Source: Lysobacter enzymogenes
Lineage (GTDB): Bacteria; Pseudomonadota; Gammaproteobacteria; Xanthomonadales; Xanthomonadaceae
Length of the DNA: 64,000 nucleotides
Assembly (NCBI RefSeq): GCF_900106525.1
Contig: NZ_FNOG01000003.1
Coordinates: forward strand, 222,261 to 286,260
Reading direction: 5' to 3'
The translations under genes were made by a program, and so were the position numbers. Shown piece by piece: positions 26,272 to 35,139 of the stretch. Each line of letters opens with the position of its first letter. The stretch's first letter is position 1. The notes under the pieces are model-generated. The model saw only the letters and a program-made list of their open reading frames with translations, did no database searches and was not told the origin of the DNA.

Positions 26272-27309
26272 ATGAGCGCCGAACGCCGCGGCGGCCCGCC
26301 GGCCTACTGGTACGACGACAGCGCGGTGCCGGCGCACGCGCGCCTGCTCGCCGGCCTGTACGCCGCGATCACCGGCCTGCGCCGCAGCCTCTACCGCCGC
26401 GGGCTCAAGCGCCGCCGCCATCCCGGCGTGCCGGTGCTGGTGGTCGGCAACATCACCGCCGGCGGCGCCGGCAAGACGCCGCTGACCATCGCCCTGGTCC
26501 AGCGTCTGAAACAGGAAGGCTGGAACCCCGGCGTGGCCACCCGCGGCTACGGCCGCGACGACGCGGCCACGCCGCTGTGGGTCGAACGCAACACCGATCC
26601 GCGCAGCGGCGGCGACGAGCCGGTGCTGATCGCGCGCCGCACCGGCGTCAAGGTCCGCGCCGACCGCGACCGCGCCAGCGCCGCGCGCGCGCTGGCCGAG
26701 GCCGGCTGCGACCTGGTGATCTGCGACGACGGCCTGCAGCACTACCGGCTGGCGCGCGACATCGAGATCGAAGTGGTCGACGGCCGTCGCCGCTACGGCA
26801 ACGGCCAGTTGCTGCCCGCCGGCCCCTTGCGCGAGCCGCCCGAGCGCGGCGCGCAGTGCGACTTCCGCGTGGTCAATCTGCCCCAGCCCGCCGCCGGCGA
26901 AGCGCCGCTCGGCGCCGGCTTCGGCGAATGGCCGATGCGCTTGATCGCCGACCAGGCCCAGCCGCTGCTCGGCGCACGCCCGCTGCGGCTCGACGGCTTC
27001 GCCGGCAAGCGTGTGCACGCGGTCGCCGGCATCGGCGACCCGGAGCGCTACTTCGCCATGTTGCGCGGCGTCGGCATCGCCGTCGTCCCGCACGCCTTTC
27101 CCGATCACCACCGCTACGCCGCCGCCGATTTCGCCTTCGGCAGCAAACTGCCGGTGCTGATGACCGAGAAGGACGCGGTCAAGATCCCGCTGGACGGGCA
27201 GGGCGGCTTCGATCCGGAGTCGTACTACAGCGTGCCGGTGCGGGCGGAGTTGCCGGAAGCGTTCTGGGTGTCGCTGCTGGACAAGCTACAGGCGTTCAAG
27301 CGCAAGTGA
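26272..27309 (+). CDS. lpxK: Tetraacyldisaccharide 4'-kinase
   Basis: A 345-aa membrane-associated kinase that phosphorylates the lipid A disaccharide at the 4' position in lipid A synthesis. It contains the P-loop [13 protein letters not shown] at about residues 58-70, G-Y-G-R-D, D-E-P-V-L-I-A and C-D-D-G-L-Q-H-Y, plus the late H-A-F-P-D-H-H and T-E-K-D-A-V-K motifs of the LpxK family. The start at 26272 is chosen because upstream frame sequence is Arg-rich and family-unlike. It follows msbA after a 172-base gap in which I see no gene. Confidence 0.93.
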   Translation: MSAERRGGPPAYWYDDSAVPAHARLLAGLYAAITGLRRSLYRRGLKRRRHPGVPVLVVGNITAGGAGKTPLTIALVQRLKQEGWNPGVATRGYGRDDAATPLWVERNTDPRSGGDEPVLIARRTGVKVRADRDRASAARALAEAGCDLVICDDGLQHYRLARDIEIEVVDGRRRYGNGQLLPAGPLREPPERGAQCDFRVVNLPQPAAGEAPLGAGFGEWPMRLIADQAQPLLGARPLRLDGFAGKRVHAVAGIGDPERYFAMLRGVGIAVVPHAFPDHHRYAAADFAFGSKLPVLMTEKDAVKIPLDGQGGFDPESYYSVPVRAELPEAFWVSLLDKLQAFKRK

Positions 27310-27326
27310 CGCCGCAGTCGGCTTTG

Positions 27327-27391
27327 CGCGGTCGCAGCTTGCGCAGCTCCTACAGGTAGCCCATGTAGGAGCTGCGCAAGCTGCGACCGCG
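27327..27391. repeat. 28-bp perfect inverted repeat with 9-base loop
   Basis: Arms 27327-27354 and 27364-27391 are exact reverse complements (CGCGGTCGCAGCTTGCGCAG core). As RNA this is a very stable hairpin between lpxK and kdsB. It is a paired form of the GTAGGAGC repeat family. There is no U-run after it, so it is not a classical terminator. Confidence 0.85.
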
Positions 27392-27486
27392 ACACTACGC
27401 CAACCGCGCCACCCGCTCCCGCGCCGCGCAACCCTCACGCCGCATTCGCGATACTCGCACCACGCCTCACCGCTCCGGAGCCGAAC

Positions 27487-28302
27487 ATGAGCCAGGACTT
27501 CGTCGTCGCCATCCCCGCCCGCTACGCCGCCTCGCGCCTGCCGGGCAAGCCGCTGCGCGAGCTCGCCGGCGAACCGCTGGTGTTGCACGTCGCCCGCCGC
27601 GCGCTCGCCGCCGGCGCGCGCGAGGTGTGGATCGCCACCGACGACCAGCGCATCGCCGATGCGCTCAAGGACAGCGGCGTGCAAGTGGCGATGACCTCGC
27701 CCGACCACGCCTCCGGCACCGACCGCCTGGCCGAATGCGCCGACCTCGCCGGCTGGCGCGACGACGAGGTGGTGGTCAACCTGCAAGGCGACGAACCCTT
27801 CGCGCCGGCCGCCGGCATCGTCGCCGTCGCGCAGACGCTGCGCGACAGCGGCGCCGAGATGTCGACCCTGGCGGTGACGGTGACCGAGGTCGAAACCCTG
27901 TTCGATCCCAATGCGGTCAAGCTGGTGCGCGCGGCCAACGGCGACGCTCTGTACTTCAGCCGCGCGCCGATCCCGTGGCCGCGCGACGCCTTCGCCAAGG
28001 ACCGCGAGCGCATGCCCGGCGGCGGCGAATGGCTGCGCCACATCGGCATCTACGGCTACCGCGCCGGCTTCCTGCGCAAGTTCGCCAAGATGCGCCCGGG
28101 CCGGCTGGAGCAGATCGAGTCGCTGGAACAACTGCGCGCGCTGGAAGCCGGCTACCGCATCGCGGTCGGGATCAGTCCTGAGGCGTTCCCGCCGGGCGTC
28201 GACACGCCCGAAGACCTGGCCCGCGCCGAAGCCTTTCTGGCCGCGCAGGGCGCGGCGGGCGAGGGTGCGGCCAACCAGGATCCGGCCGGTCAGGGCAGGT
28301 AA
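27487..28302 (+). CDS. kdsB: 3-deoxy-manno-octulosonate cytidylyltransferase
   Basis: A 271-aa enzyme that activates Kdo with CTP to CMP-Kdo for lipopolysaccharide inner core synthesis. It shows [42 protein letters not shown] and Y-F-S-R-A-P-I-P, all canonical KdsB nucleotide- and sugar-binding motifs. It is 15-20 residues longer than E. coli KdsB because of a Gly/Ala-rich C-terminal tail. It follows lpxK, separated by a strong hairpin repeat, and is three bases ahead of the phosphatase gene. Confidence 0.95.
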   Translation: MSQDFVVAIPARYAASRLPGKPLRELAGEPLVLHVARRALAAGAREVWIATDDQRIADALKDSGVQVAMTSPDHASGTDRLAECADLAGWRDDEVVVNLQGDEPFAPAAGIVAVAQTLRDSGAEMSTLAVTVTEVETLFDPNAVKLVRAANGDALYFSRAPIPWPRDAFAKDRERMPGGGEWLRHIGIYGYRAGFLRKFAKMRPGRLEQIESLEQLRALEAGYRIAVGISPEAFPPGVDTPEDLARAEAFLAAQGAAGEGAANQDPAGQGR

Positions 28303-28305
28303 GCC

Positions 28306-28782
28306 ATGCGTCTGCTGGTGGTGTGCCTGGGCAATATCTGCCGCTCGCCGGTGGCCGAGGGCGTGCTGCGCGCGCGCATCGAGGCTTCGTCGTTGCGCGG
28401 CCTGATCGAACTGGATTCGGCCGGCACCGGCGACTGGCACGTCGGCGAGCCGCCGGACCGGCGTTCGATCGCCAACGCCGCGCAGCACGGCGTCGACATC
28501 GCCGGCCTGCGCGCGCGCCAGCTGGCCGCCGCCGACTACCGCGAATGCGACTGGCTGCTGTGCGCCGACCGCGCCAACCTGCGCGACGTGCGCGCCCGCG
28601 CGCCCAAAGACGCGACCGCGCAGAGCGCGCTGCTGCTGGATTGGTGCGGCACCGTCGCCGACGGCGAGGTGCCCGATCCCTACACCGGCGGCGCAGCCCA
28701 GTTCGAACATGTCTTCCAACTGCTCGACCGCGCGGCCGACGGCGCCATCGCGCGCCTGCGGCGCGAGTTGCAGCAGCGCTGA
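28306..28782 (+). CDS. Low molecular weight protein-tyrosine phosphatase
   Basis: A 158-aa protein with the P-loop V-C-L-G-N-I-C-R-S-P at residues 6-15 (nucleophile C7, R13) and the general-acid D124 in D-P-Y-T-G-G. This is the complete LMW-PTP active site. Such phosphatases often dephosphorylate bacterial tyrosine kinases that control exopolysaccharide export, but no BY-kinase gene is in the window. It starts three bases after kdsB, in keeping with conserved xanthomonad order, and is followed by 480 bases of repeats. Confidence 0.92.
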   Translation: MRLLVVCLGNICRSPVAEGVLRARIEASSLRGLIELDSAGTGDWHVGEPPDRRSIANAAQHGVDIAGLRARQLAAADYRECDWLLCADRANLRDVRARAPKDATAQSALLLDWCGTVADGEVPDPYTGGAAQFEHVFQLLDRAADGAIARLRRELQQR

Positions 28783-28818
28783 GCCGGCATCGGGCCTGGG
28801 TCCGACGCCTCCGAGGCT

Positions 28819-29000
28819 TTTGTGGGAGGGCCTTCAGGCCCGACGCTTTTCGGCCGGCTCGCCGCGGCCGATCGAACAGCGTCGGGGCTGAAGCCCCTCC
28901 CACAAGAGCCGCCACCGCGGCGGCCACGGTCGCGAGACAACCTTCGAATCCAGCGCCTGCAGCGCTTTTGTGGGAGGGCCTTCAGGCCCGACGCTTTTCG
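28819..29000. repeat. Cluster of three GTGGGAGGG-type hairpin repeats
   Basis: Copies lie at 28819-28850 (forward), 28878-28907 (reverse) and 28965-28998 (forward). The first two form a larger inverted pair. The mini-hairpin stems read GGGCCT/AGGCCC and GGGGCT/AGCCCC. They fill the gap before uvrC; bases 29001-29262 hold nothing I recognise. Confidence 0.85.
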
Positions 29001-29262
29001 GCCAGTTCGCCGCGACCGCTCGAACCGCACCGCCCACGACGCCTTGCGATGCCGGCGCATTCAGCCGCGCATCCCATCGCCGCCCCTTGCGCTCGCGCAT
29101 AATCGACCCAATTCAGTTCCCGCCCCGATTCGCCGGCCCTCGTGCCGGCCGCCAGCCGCCGCCGATGCTTCCACCCGCGACGCCCGCCATCGTTTCCGCC
29201 ATTTCCAGCCGCGCCTGCGCGGCCGCGTCGTGCTGCGCCCGCACCCCGCGGAGCGCGCGCGC

Positions 29263-31293
29263 ATGAGCGAGGAAGCGCCCGTTCCGGCCAAGCCGGCGCC
29301 GTTCGACGGCAAGGCCTTCGTCAAGCAACTGAGCACCGCGCCCGGCGTCTACCGCATGCTCGGCGCCGATGACAAGGCGCTTTACGTCGGCAAGGCCGGC
29401 GCGCTCAAGAACCGCGTCTCCAGCTACTTCAACGCCACGCCCAAGTCGGCGCGGATCATGTCGATGCTGGCCCAGACCGTGCGCATGGAAGTCACGGTGA
29501 CCCGCACCGAGGCCGAAGCGCTGATCCTGGAAAACCAGCTGATCAAGTCGCTCAAGCCGCGCTACAACGTGCTGCTGCGCGACGACAAGAGCTATCCCTA
29601 CGTGCTGATGACCAGCGAGGCGTGGCCGCGCATCGCCATGCACCGCGGCCCGCGGGCGGTGGCCGGGCGCTATTTCGGCCCCTACGCCAGCGTCGGTGCG
29701 GTGCGCGACACGCTCAACCTGATGCACAAGCTGTTCCGCCTGCGCAGTTGCGAGGACAGCGTGTTCCGCAATCGCTCGCGGCCGTGCCTGCAGCACCAGA
29801 TCGGCCGCTGCAGCGCGCCTTGCGTCGGCCTGGTGCCGGCGCGCGATTATTCCGAAAGCGTGCGCCGCGCCGGCCTGTTCCTGGAAGGCCGCAGCGACGA
29901 GCTCACCGACGAACTCGGCCGCGACATGGAAGCGGCCAGCTCGCGCCTGGATTTCGAGGACGCCGCGCGCCTGCGCGACCTCATCGCCGGCATCCGCAGC
30001 CTGCAGGCGCGCCAGTACGTCGACGGCCGCGCCGCCGACCTGGACGTGCTGGCGCTGGCGATGTCCGGCGCGGCCGCGTGCGTGCTGCTGCTGGCCTTCC
30101 GCGACGGCCGCAACCTCGGCACCCGCGCGTTCTTCCCGCAGACCCGCGGCAGCGACAACCCCGAGGAAGTGCTGACCGCCTTCATCTCGCAGTACTACGG
30201 CGAACAGACCCCGCCGGGCGAGATCGTGCTCGACCGCGATCTGCCCGACCGCGAACTGTTCGAGCAGGCCTTCTCCGCCGCCGGCGAGCGTCGCGTGCAG
30301 ATCAAGACCAGCGTGCGCGGCGAACGCGCCGGCTATCTCGACCTGGCCCGGCGCAACGCCGAGATGGCGCTGGCCACCGAGATGACCAGCCACGCCGCCC
30401 AGCTGGCCCGCGCCGAAGCGCTGCGCGACCTGCTGAAGATGCCGGCGCTGCCGCAACGGATCGAATGCTTCGACATCAGCCACACCATGGGCGAGGCCAC
30501 CGTCGCCTCGTGCGTGGTGTTCGACGCGCAGGGCCCGGTGCGCAGCCAGTACCGCCGCTACAACATCGCCGGCATCACCGAAGGCGACGACTACGCGGCG
30601 ATGAACCAGGCCATCGCCCGGCGCTTCCGCCGCGCGGTGGAGGGTGAGGCGGCGCGTTTGCGAACCACTGGTTCGCGCGCCGACGAACGCCCGAGCGCGG
30701 AGCGCGAGGGCCGGTCAGACGGGGTCATGCCCGACGTGCTGCTGATCGACGGCGGCGCCGGCCAGGTCGCGCAGGCGCGCGCGGCGCTGGACGAGTTGGG
30801 CGTGGATGGGGTGATCCTGGTCGGCGTGGCCAAGGGCCCGGCGCGGCGCCCCGGCGACGAGGAACTGCTGCTGCCCGACGGGCGCGCCGTCCACCCTGGC
30901 GCCGAGTCGCCGGCGCTGCAACTGGTCCAGCAGGTCCGCGACGAGGCGCACCGTTTCGCCATCACCGGCCATCGCGGACGTCGGCAGAAGACCCGCAACA
31001 GCAGTAGGCTGGAAGACATTCCCGGCATCGGGCCGCGCCGACGCGCTAATCTGTTGCGGCATTTCGGCGGCCTGGGCGGGCTCAAGGCGGCCGGAATCGA
31101 AGAGATTTCCCGAGTCGAGGGCGTCAACGAAGCCTTGGCCGAGCGCATCTACGCCGCCCTGCACGGGCTGGACGCGCCGGACGAGGCCGCCGCCCCGGGC
31201 CCGGCAACGCCGGCGGCCGCCCCCAAGGCGGTCAAGGGCGGCAAGCAGCGCACGGCCGCCGGGCCGGCGGAACCCAAGCGGAGCGAAGGATGA
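29263..31293 (+). CDS. uvrC: Excinuclease ABC subunit C
   Basis: A 676-aa nuclease that makes both incisions in nucleotide excision repair with UvrAB. It has the N-terminal GIY-YIG domain (G-V-Y-R-M-L, A-L-Y-V-G-K-A, residues 25-45), a Cys cluster in C-L-Q-H-Q-I-G-R-C-S-A-P-C, a UVR domain, the RNase H-like domain with F-D-I-S-H, L-L-I-D-G-G-A-G-Q and the late H-R-G-R-R, then helix-hairpin-helix motifs. It is longer than the roughly 610-residue E. coli protein because of a charged insertion at about 464-487, just before the L-L-I-D-G-G motif, and an Ala/Pro/Lys-rich tail. Its stop overlaps the pgsA start (ATGA). Confidence 0.95.
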   Translation: MSEEAPVPAKPAPFDGKAFVKQLSTAPGVYRMLGADDKALYVGKAGALKNRVSSYFNATPKSARIMSMLAQTVRMEVTVTRTEAEALILENQLIKSLKPRYNVLLRDDKSYPYVLMTSEAWPRIAMHRGPRAVAGRYFGPYASVGAVRDTLNLMHKLFRLRSCEDSVFRNRSRPCLQHQIGRCSAPCVGLVPARDYSESVRRAGLFLEGRSDELTDELGRDMEAASSRLDFEDAARLRDLIAGIRSLQARQYVDGRAADLDVLALAMSGAAACVLLLAFRDGRNLGTRAFFPQTRGSDNPEEVLTAFISQYYGEQTPPGEIVLDRDLPDRELFEQAFSAAGERRVQIKTSVRGERAGYLDLARRNAEMALATEMTSHAAQLARAEALRDLLKMPALPQRIECFDISHTMGEATVASCVVFDAQGPVRSQYRRYNIAGITEGDDYAAMNQAIARRFRRAVEGEAARLRTTGSRADERPSAEREGRSDGVMPDVLLIDGGAGQVAQARAALDELGVDGVILVGVAKGPARRPGDEELLLPDGRAVHPGAESPALQLVQQVRDEAHRFAITGHRGRRQKTRNSSRLEDIPGIGPRRRANLLRHFGGLGGLKAAGIEEISRVEGVNEALAERIYAALHGLDAPDEAAAPGPATPAAAPKAVKGGKQRTAAGPAEPKRSEG

Positions 31294-31862
31294 AGTTGAC
31301 CATACCCACCATGCTGACTCTGGCCCGGATCGTCCTGATCCCGGTGCTGGTGGTGGTGTTCTTCCTCGATTACCCGTGGACCAATTTCGCGGCCGCGTTC
31401 ATCTTCGCCTTCGCCTCGGTCACCGACTGGCTCGACGGCTGGATCGCCCGCCGCTACAACCAGTATTCGGCCTTCGGCGCCTTCCTCGACCCGGTCGCCG
31501 ACAAGCTCATGGTCGCCGTGGCCCTGCTGCTGATCGTGCAAAAGCACCCGACCGTGTGGATGACGCTGTGGGCCGCGGTCATCGTCGGCCGCGAGATCGC
31601 GGTGTCGGCGCTGCGCGAATGGATGGCCGAGCTCGGCCAGCGCGCCGCGGTCAAGGTCGCCGCGATCGGCAAGATCAAGACCATCGTGCAGATGGTCGCG
31701 CTGGTGTGCCTGCTGTACCAGGAGCGCTTCCTCGGCCTGCCGGTGTTCCAGATCGGCGAATGGCTGCTGGCCGCCGCGGCGCTGCTGACGCTGTGGTCGG
31801 GCCTGGCCTATCTGCGTGCGGCCTGGCCGATCATGCGCGCCGACAACGGCGGGCCGCGCTGA
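31290..31862 (+). CDS. pgsA: CDP-diacylglycerol--glycerol-3-phosphate 3-phosphatidyltransferase
   Basis: A 190-aa integral membrane enzyme that makes phosphatidylglycerophosphate. It carries the complete CDP-alcohol phosphatidyltransferase motif D-W-L-D-G-W-I-A-R-R, then eight residues, G-A-F-L-D-P-V-A-D-K (residues about 47-73), with all the metal-binding aspartates. There are about four to six hydrophobic helices. Translation is probably coupled to uvrC through the ATGA overlap. The uvrC-pgsA-tRNA(Gly)-tRNA(Cys) order matches that known in E. coli (uvrC-pgsA-glyW-cysT-leuZ). Confidence 0.95.
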   Translation: MKLTIPTMLTLARIVLIPVLVVVFFLDYPWTNFAAAFIFAFASVTDWLDGWIARRYNQYSAFGAFLDPVADKLMVAVALLLIVQKHPTVWMTLWAAVIVGREIAVSALREWMAELGQRAAVKVAAIGKIKTIVQMVALVCLLYQERFLGLPVFQIGEWLLAAAALLTLWSGLAYLRAAWPIMRADNGGPR

Positions 31863-31961
31863 GCGCGGCCGGGCCGATGAATCCGCGCACCGCGCGGCAT
31901 CGGGCCGGCAGGGCGGGGAAACCGCCGCCGTCGCGGGCGCCGGGGCGCATTAAGGAAACAG

Positions 31962-31989
31962 TTGACAGTTTTCTTTCGATGCCTAAAAT
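31962..31989 (+). promoter_or_regulatory. Sigma-70 promoter of the first tRNA-Gly
   Basis: TTGACA (31962-31967), a 16-base spacer and TAAAAT (31984-31989) stand 12 bases ahead of the tRNA. The match is near consensus, and the placement gives a short leader typical of tRNA genes. Confidence 0.85.
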
Positions 31990-32001
31990 ATCGCTTCCTC
32001 C

Positions 32002-32077
<76 letters not shown>

Positions 32078-32114
32078 GATTCAAAGACGCTCGGTAATGC
32101 GAATGTCTTGAAAT

Positions 32115-32143
32115 CAAACCCCCTCGCGGGGGTTTGTTTTTTT
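32115..32143 (+). terminator. Terminator after tRNA-Gly copy 1
   Basis: AAACCCCC-TCGC-GGGGGTTT is followed by GTTTTTTT. It separates the first tRNA-Gly from tRNA-Cys, so the cluster is not one simple transcript. Confidence 0.9.
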
Positions 32144-32219
32144 AGACGAGGGTTGCGATCCAGTACGATTCGGGATTGCCAGCCGTCGTAGTGTTAAGGC
32201 AACATGTGTCGACGTCACC

Positions 32220-32293
32220 GGCCGGGTGGCAGAGTGGTTATGCAGCGGACTGCAAATCCGCGTACGCCGGTTCAATTCCGACCTCGGCCTCCA
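32220..32293 (+). tRNA. tRNA-Cys(GCA)
   Basis: A 74-nt cloverleaf with GGCCGGG/CTCGGCC acceptor (one G-U), anticodon stem GCGGA/TCCGC with loop CTGCAAA and anticodon GCA, T arm GCCGG-TTCAATT-CCGAC, discriminator T and encoded CCA. It is the second gene of the glyW-cysT-like arrangement. A degenerate copy lies at 32700. Confidence 0.96.
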
Positions 32294-32330
32294 AATTCGC
32301 AACGCTGGCAGCGGCATCGCCAGGGTTGAA

Positions 32331-32439
<109 letters not shown>

Positions 32440-32451
32440 TCAGCGGCACCC

Positions 32452-32480
32452 AAGGCGCCCGGCCGAGCCGGACGCCTTTT
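32452..32480 (+). terminator. Terminator after tRNA-Gly copy 2
   Basis: The stem AAGGCGCCCGGC / GCCGGACGCCTT with a CGA loop is followed by TTCTTTCC. The stem has one mismatch. Confidence 0.7.
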
Positions 32481-32521
32481 CTTTCCCCGGCCCGGCCTTC
32501 GTCCGGCTGCGGCGGAAGCGA

Positions 32522-32630
<109 letters not shown>

Positions 32631-32643
32631 GATGTTGCAGACG

Positions 32644-32674
32644 AAGCGGTCGGCGCGAGCCGGCCGCTTTTTCT
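32644..32674 (+). terminator. Terminator after tRNA-Gly copy 3
   Basis: AAGCGG-T-CGGC and GCCG-G-CCGCTT pair around GCGA, followed by TTTCTTT. It is similar in position to the terminator after copy 2 but different in sequence. Confidence 0.75.
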
Positions 32675-32699
32675 TTGCGCGTGCGCAACCGAAGGCTCG

Positions 32700-32763
32700 G
32701 GCCGGGCGATGGAGTGGTTTTGCAGCGGAGTGCAAATCCGCTTGCGCCGGCAACGTCGGTGCC
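32700..32763 (+). pseudogene. Degenerate tRNA-Cys copy
   Basis: By eye, about 43 of the first 51 bases match the intact tRNA-Cys at 32220: the acceptor 5' strand GGCCGGG, D-arm GAGTGGTT, and the anticodon stem with loop GTGCAAA (anticodon GCA kept). The T arm has lost its TTCAATT loop and the 3' acceptor strand and CCA are absent, so it cannot fold or be charged. It appears to be a relic of a duplicated Gly-Cys unit. Confidence 0.8.
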
Positions 32764-32828
32764 GTGCGCGCTTCGTGCGATGGCGGTGCGCTAGCATCGG
32801 CGCATCGCCCCCACGCATGGATCGCCGC

Positions 32829-33169
32829 ATGAGCCTGACCAATCCGCAATTGCAGCAGTACGACTTTCTCGCCGAAATGCAGCGCGACGCGTATTTTCCG
32901 CCGCATCTGGTGGAGAAGGGGCGGCAGATCCTGATCCGGCTGTGCGAAGCCATCGAGGCCGATCGGCCGCAATCGCTGGACGCGCTGTACGTGTTGAGCC
33001 ACGCCGCGACCGAGGAATTCAATCGGCTGGCCGAGGAGTTCTACGAGCACGACAGCGAGATCGAGCCGCGGCGCGCGAGAACATCGGTGCGGATTTCGAG
33101 GCGGTGGCCAAGGCTTACGGTTTCGATACGGCGGATGTCGAGGAATTGATCGCGCCGCGGGATTGGTGA
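32829..33169 (+). pseudogene. DUF5713-family gene, frameshifted
   Basis: The first frame encodes M-S-L-T-N-P-Q-L-Q-Q-Y-D-F-L-A and runs with family-like sequence to Y-E-H-D-S-E-I-E (about 33065). The second frame continues the same family with A-A-R-E-N-I-G-A-D-F-E and ends E-L-I-A-P-R-D-W at 33169. One base is missing at 33066-33068, in GAGCCGCGGCG; adding one base restores a single protein of about 113 residues. The family is conserved but has no known function. The break could be a true recent mutation or a sequencing error in a GC-rich run. The ATG at 32817 is an alternative start. It lies just after the tRNA cluster. Confidence 0.8.
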
Positions 33170-33207
33170 GGGCGCAGGGGTTGCGCCGGCCGTCCTGACT
33201 GCGTTGA

Positions 33208-33540
33208 CCGAGGGTAGGGACTTCGCAGCATCGTCGCGATGAAGCCCTGGATGCCCGCGTTCGCGGGCATGACGGTAGGTGGGCTGCGCGGTGTCGGCCT
33301 CAGGGGCGCGGTATCTCCTTTCAGTTCGCAGCATCTCTCTCAAGTCGTCATCCCCGCGAACGCGGGGATCCAGAGACTTCAGAGCCGTGTCGCGGTGAAG
33401 CCCTGGATGCCCGCCTTCGCAGGCATGACGATAGGTGGGTTACGCGGCAAGCGGGTTTCGCCGCGCCGCTTCAATCCGTCATCCCCGCGAACGCGGGGAT
33501 CCAGAGACTTCAGCGCCATGCCGCGCTGAAGCCCTGGACA
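33208..33540. repeat. 131-bp repeat array, locus 1
   Basis: The phrase CATCCCCGCGAACGCGGGG occurs at 33349 and again at 33480, exactly 131 bases apart. A partial third unit from about 33220 shares GATGAAGCCCTGGATGCCCGC. Each unit holds two hairpins (CCCCGCGAACGCGGGG and TGCCCGC...GCGGGCA). The same unit is amplified at 50848-51440. There is no gene in this 445-base gap. Confidence 0.88.
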
Positions 33541-33614
33541 CCCCGCGCCATCGAAGCGAAATGCGGCTCGCCTACGCACCTGCGACGACGCCCGCGACAC
33601 CCGCATCACCCGCA

Positions 33615-35129
33615 TCACCCGCGCAATCGCGCCCCTTCGACCCGGCGCTGCAACGCCTGCCAATCCACCGCCAGCTCGCAGCCGCGCGCGCCGGCGTTGC
33701 GGCCCCAGTCGCGCAACAGCTCCAGGCAGGCCTGGTCGAGATGGTGCAAACGCTCGTGCTGCAGCTCCACGCGCGTGTTCGGCGGCACCCGCTCCAGCGC
33801 GCGCGCCATCGCCGGCACCTTGAGGAAGGTGGCCGAGCCTTCCAGGCGTAGCGAGGCGCGGCCGTCGGCGTCGTGGTCCAGCCGCACTTGCAGGCGCGAG
33901 GCCTGCAGCGCCAGCCGCAGCAGCGACAGGGCGAAGCCGATCAGTACGCCGATCAGCAAGTCGGTGGCGACGATCGCCGCGACCGTGGCTAGGTAGATGA
34001 AGGCCCAGCCCTTGCCGAACGCGGCGAAACTGCGCGCTTGCCGCAGATTGACCATCTTCGCGCCGGTATAGACCAGGATGCCGGCCAGACAGGCCACCGG
34101 CGTCATCCGCACCAGCCACGGCAACAGCGCGGCGAACAGCAGGATCAGCAGGCCGTGGAAGATCGTGGCCATGCGCGTGGCCGAACCGGCCTGCACATTG
34201 GTCGCGCTGCGCACGATCACCCCGGTCATCGGCAAGGCGCCGAGCGCGCCGCAGATCATATTGCCCACGCCTTGCGCGCCGAGCTCGCGGTCGTACTGGG
34301 TGCGCGGCCCGTCGTGCATGCGGTCCACCGCCGCCGCCGACAGCAGCGTTTCGGCGCTGGCGATCAGGGCGAAGGTGAAGGCGGTGGCGAGCATCGCCGG
34401 CTCGGCCAGACGCGACAGGCTGTCGGCGCTGGGCAGCGAGATCGCCGCGAGCAGGTTCGACGGCATCTCCACGCGTTTGACGTCCAGCGCCAGCCACTGG
34501 CTCAGCGCGGTCAACGCAACCACTGCCAGCAAGGCGCCGGGCAGGAAGCGCAACCGCGCCGGACGCAGCTTGTCCCACAGCAACAGCACGGCGATGGTGG
34601 CGATGCCGACCGCCATCGCGCCGGCGCTGGCGCCGCCGCTGCCGGCCAGCGCGGCGCCGAGCGCGGCCGGGAACGCGGCGAAGTTCTCCAGCCCGCGCGC
34701 CTTGGGCACCGCGTCGATCAGCACGTGCAACTGCGAGGCGACGATGAGAATGCCGATGCCCGAGAGCATGCCCGCCACCACCGCCGGCGAGGTCATGCGA
34801 AACCACACGCCGGCGCGGCACAGGCCGGCGAGCAACTGGATCGCGCCGGCCAGCAGGATCACCGGCCCCAGCGCGGCGGCGCCGTGTTCGCGCACCAGTT
34901 CGAACACCAGCACCGCCAGGCCCGCGGCCGGGCCGCTGACTTGCAACGGCGAACCGGCGATGGCGCCGACCACGACGCCGCCGACGATGCCGGTGATCAG
35001 GCCCGCCGCCGGCGGCATGTCCGAGGCGATGGCGATGCCCATGCACAGTGGCAGCGCGACCAGGAACACCACCAGCGAACCGAGCAGGTCGCGGCCGAAC
35101 AGGCCTTGCGAGAAATACGAGGTCAACAT
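33615..35129 (-). CDS. SulP-family anion transporter with STAS domain (likely bicarbonate)
   Basis: A 504-aa inner-membrane transporter with about ten to fourteen hydrophobic segments. The SulP signatures are visible: P-L-C-M-G-I-A-I-A-S near residue 30, G-P-A-A-G-L-A-V-L near 67, and the A-E-T-L-L-S-A-A-A-V-D segment near 260. A shortened C-terminal STAS-like domain from about 410 contains S-A-T-F-L-K-V-P and V-E-L-Q-H-E-R. SulP proteins move sulfate, bicarbonate or dicarboxylates. The carbonic anhydrase gene ends ten bases upstream on the same strand, so bicarbonate uptake is the favoured role; this is inference from context. Confidence 0.88.
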   Translation of the reverse strand: MLTSYFSQGLFGRDLLGSLVVFLVALPLCMGIAIASDMPPAAGLITGIVGGVVVGAIAGSPLQVSGPAAGLAVLVFELVREHGAAALGPVILLAGAIQLLAGLCRAGVWFRMTSPAVVAGMLSGIGILIVASQLHVLIDAVPKARGLENFAAFPAALGAALAGSGGASAGAMAVGIATIAVLLLWDKLRPARLRFLPGALLAVVALTALSQWLALDVKRVEMPSNLLAAISLPSADSLSRLAEPAMLATAFTFALIASAETLLSAAAVDRMHDGPRTQYDRELGAQGVGNMICGALGALPMTGVIVRSATNVQAGSATRMATIFHGLLILLFAALLPWLVRMTPVACLAGILVYTGAKMVNLRQARSFAAFGKGWAFIYLATVAAIVATDLLIGVLIGFALSLLRLALQASRLQVRLDHDADGRASLRLEGSATFLKVPAMARALERVPPNTRVELQHERLHHLDQACLELLRDWGRNAGARGCELAVDWQALQRRVEGARLRG

Positions 35130-35139
35130 GGCCGGGCCC

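Noticed and set aside
32700-32763. Functional second tRNA-Cys
   Set aside because: T loop and 3' acceptor strand are missing, so no cloverleaf can form.
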